The notes beneath the pieces were generated by a model. It had not been told where the DNA came from, ran no database searches, and was given only the letters and a program-made list of their open reading frames with translations. Below, in pieces: positions 63,907 through 64,000 of a stretch of DNA of 64,000 bases. The DNA comes from an uncultured Lachnospiraceae bacterium. Its GTDB lineage: Bacteria > Bacillota > Clostridia > Lachnospirales > Lachnospiraceae. How positions within the stretch are numbered: position 1 is the stretch's first letter; every line of letters starts with the position of its first letter. The position numbers and the translations under genes are program-made. The DNA is taken from assembly GCA_947570615.1 (NCBI GenBank), contig CANOVJ010000008.1, forward strand, positions 1 through 64,000. The letters run 5' to 3'.

Positions 63907-64000
63907 GTGAAAAAAATCAGCGTTGTGATACCATGCTATAATGAAGTGGAAAATGTAGAGCTGATGGCTATGGCAGTGACCAACGTTTTACAGGAGACAC
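63907..64000 (+). CDS. GT2 glycosyltransferase, N-terminal part (cut by window end)
   Basis: Only 31 codons are present, from GTG 63907 after a perfect AGGAGGTG. KKISVVIPCYNEVENVELM is the opening of the polyprenyl-phosphate glycosyltransferase group (DPM1/GtrB/ArnC-like), with the N-E-x-x-N loop. It likely makes a lipid-phosphate sugar for the nearby GT-C gene. 61 bases after the SDR gene. Confidence 0.8.
   Translation, partial: MKKISVVIPCYNEVENVELMAMAVTNVLQET

Noticed and set aside
1-64000. Search for CRISPR arrays, tRNA or rRNA genes, insertion sequences and attachment sites
   Set aside because: I noticed no regularly spaced repeats, no cloverleaf-like gene in the spacers (all under 100 bases), and no transposase or integrase motifs; nothing to report.

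Overview
The window is one uninterrupted surface-polysaccharide locus. About fifty protein genes all lie on the plus strand, usually overlapping or less than 60 bases apart. I see no tRNA, rRNA, CRISPR array, transposase or intrinsic terminator. Strong AGGAGG-type ribosome sites, mixed ATG/GTG/TTG starts, intermediate GC that changes along the locus, and the families present (DUF6056, a VTC-DUF4956-CotH cassette, DUF2304, GTs related to those of gut Clostridia) point to a Bacillota of the Lachnospiraceae type. Species cannot be named from the sequence alone. Both ends are cut: the first 147 bases finish an ABC exporter and the last 94 start a GT2 gene.

Layout. 1-8.9 kb, GC-rich: ABC exporter tail, GT11-like, DUF5672, GT17 and two GT2 transferases, a pyruvyl-transferase-like protein, a Wzx-type flippase and a GH88/105-like hydrolase. 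8.9-19.5 kb: a DUF6056 membrane protein, a GT11 fucosyltransferase, two tandem Wzy/ligase-like membrane proteins, a GT26-GT4 fusion and three GT4 enzymes. 19.5-28.7 kb: a second ABC exporter followed by several polytopic GT-C-like proteins, the last of them broken by frameshifts. 28.7-33.3 kb: VTC polymerase-like, DUF4956 and CotH-kinase genes, then a DPM1-like GT2 with a DUF2304 partner. 33.3-39.2 kb: more GTs, with an internal promoter at 35.4 kb. 39.2-51.3 kb, mostly AT-rich: small-molecule enzymes (class IV aminotransferase, HpaI-type aldolase, LysA-like decarboxylase, CMP-sugar-type cytidylyltransferase, DmpG-type aldolase fused to an unknown domain, KdsC-like phosphatase) mixed with GTs and large membrane proteins, including a gene interrupted at an 8-G tract. 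51.3-58.4 kb: fucosyltransferase-like proteins, an acetyltransferase, a GT2, a third ABC exporter and a GT87-like protein. 58.4-64 kb: a strong promoter, then rfbH, rfbG, a split GT-C gene, an SDR reductase and a GT2, as expected for a CDP-3,6-dideoxyhexose branch.

How it may work together. Cytoplasmic GT2/GT4/GT11/GT26 enzymes would build a lipid-linked glycan, with sugars from the rfbH/rfbG branch and possibly a novel cytidylyl-activated acid or hydroxy-amine from the 39-51 kb enzymes. Wzx or ABC exporters would flip it. Wzy-like proteins would polymerise it, and many GT-C proteins fed by polyprenyl-phosphate sugars from DPM-like GT2s would decorate it outside the cell. Pyruvyl, acetyl and perhaps phosphate (CotH/VTC) groups would be added. 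Three ABC exporters and several sets of polymer genes suggest stacked or mosaic loci. The candidates for undescribed biology are the 39-51 kb enzyme set, the aldolase fusion, and a G-tract that looks like an on/off switch.
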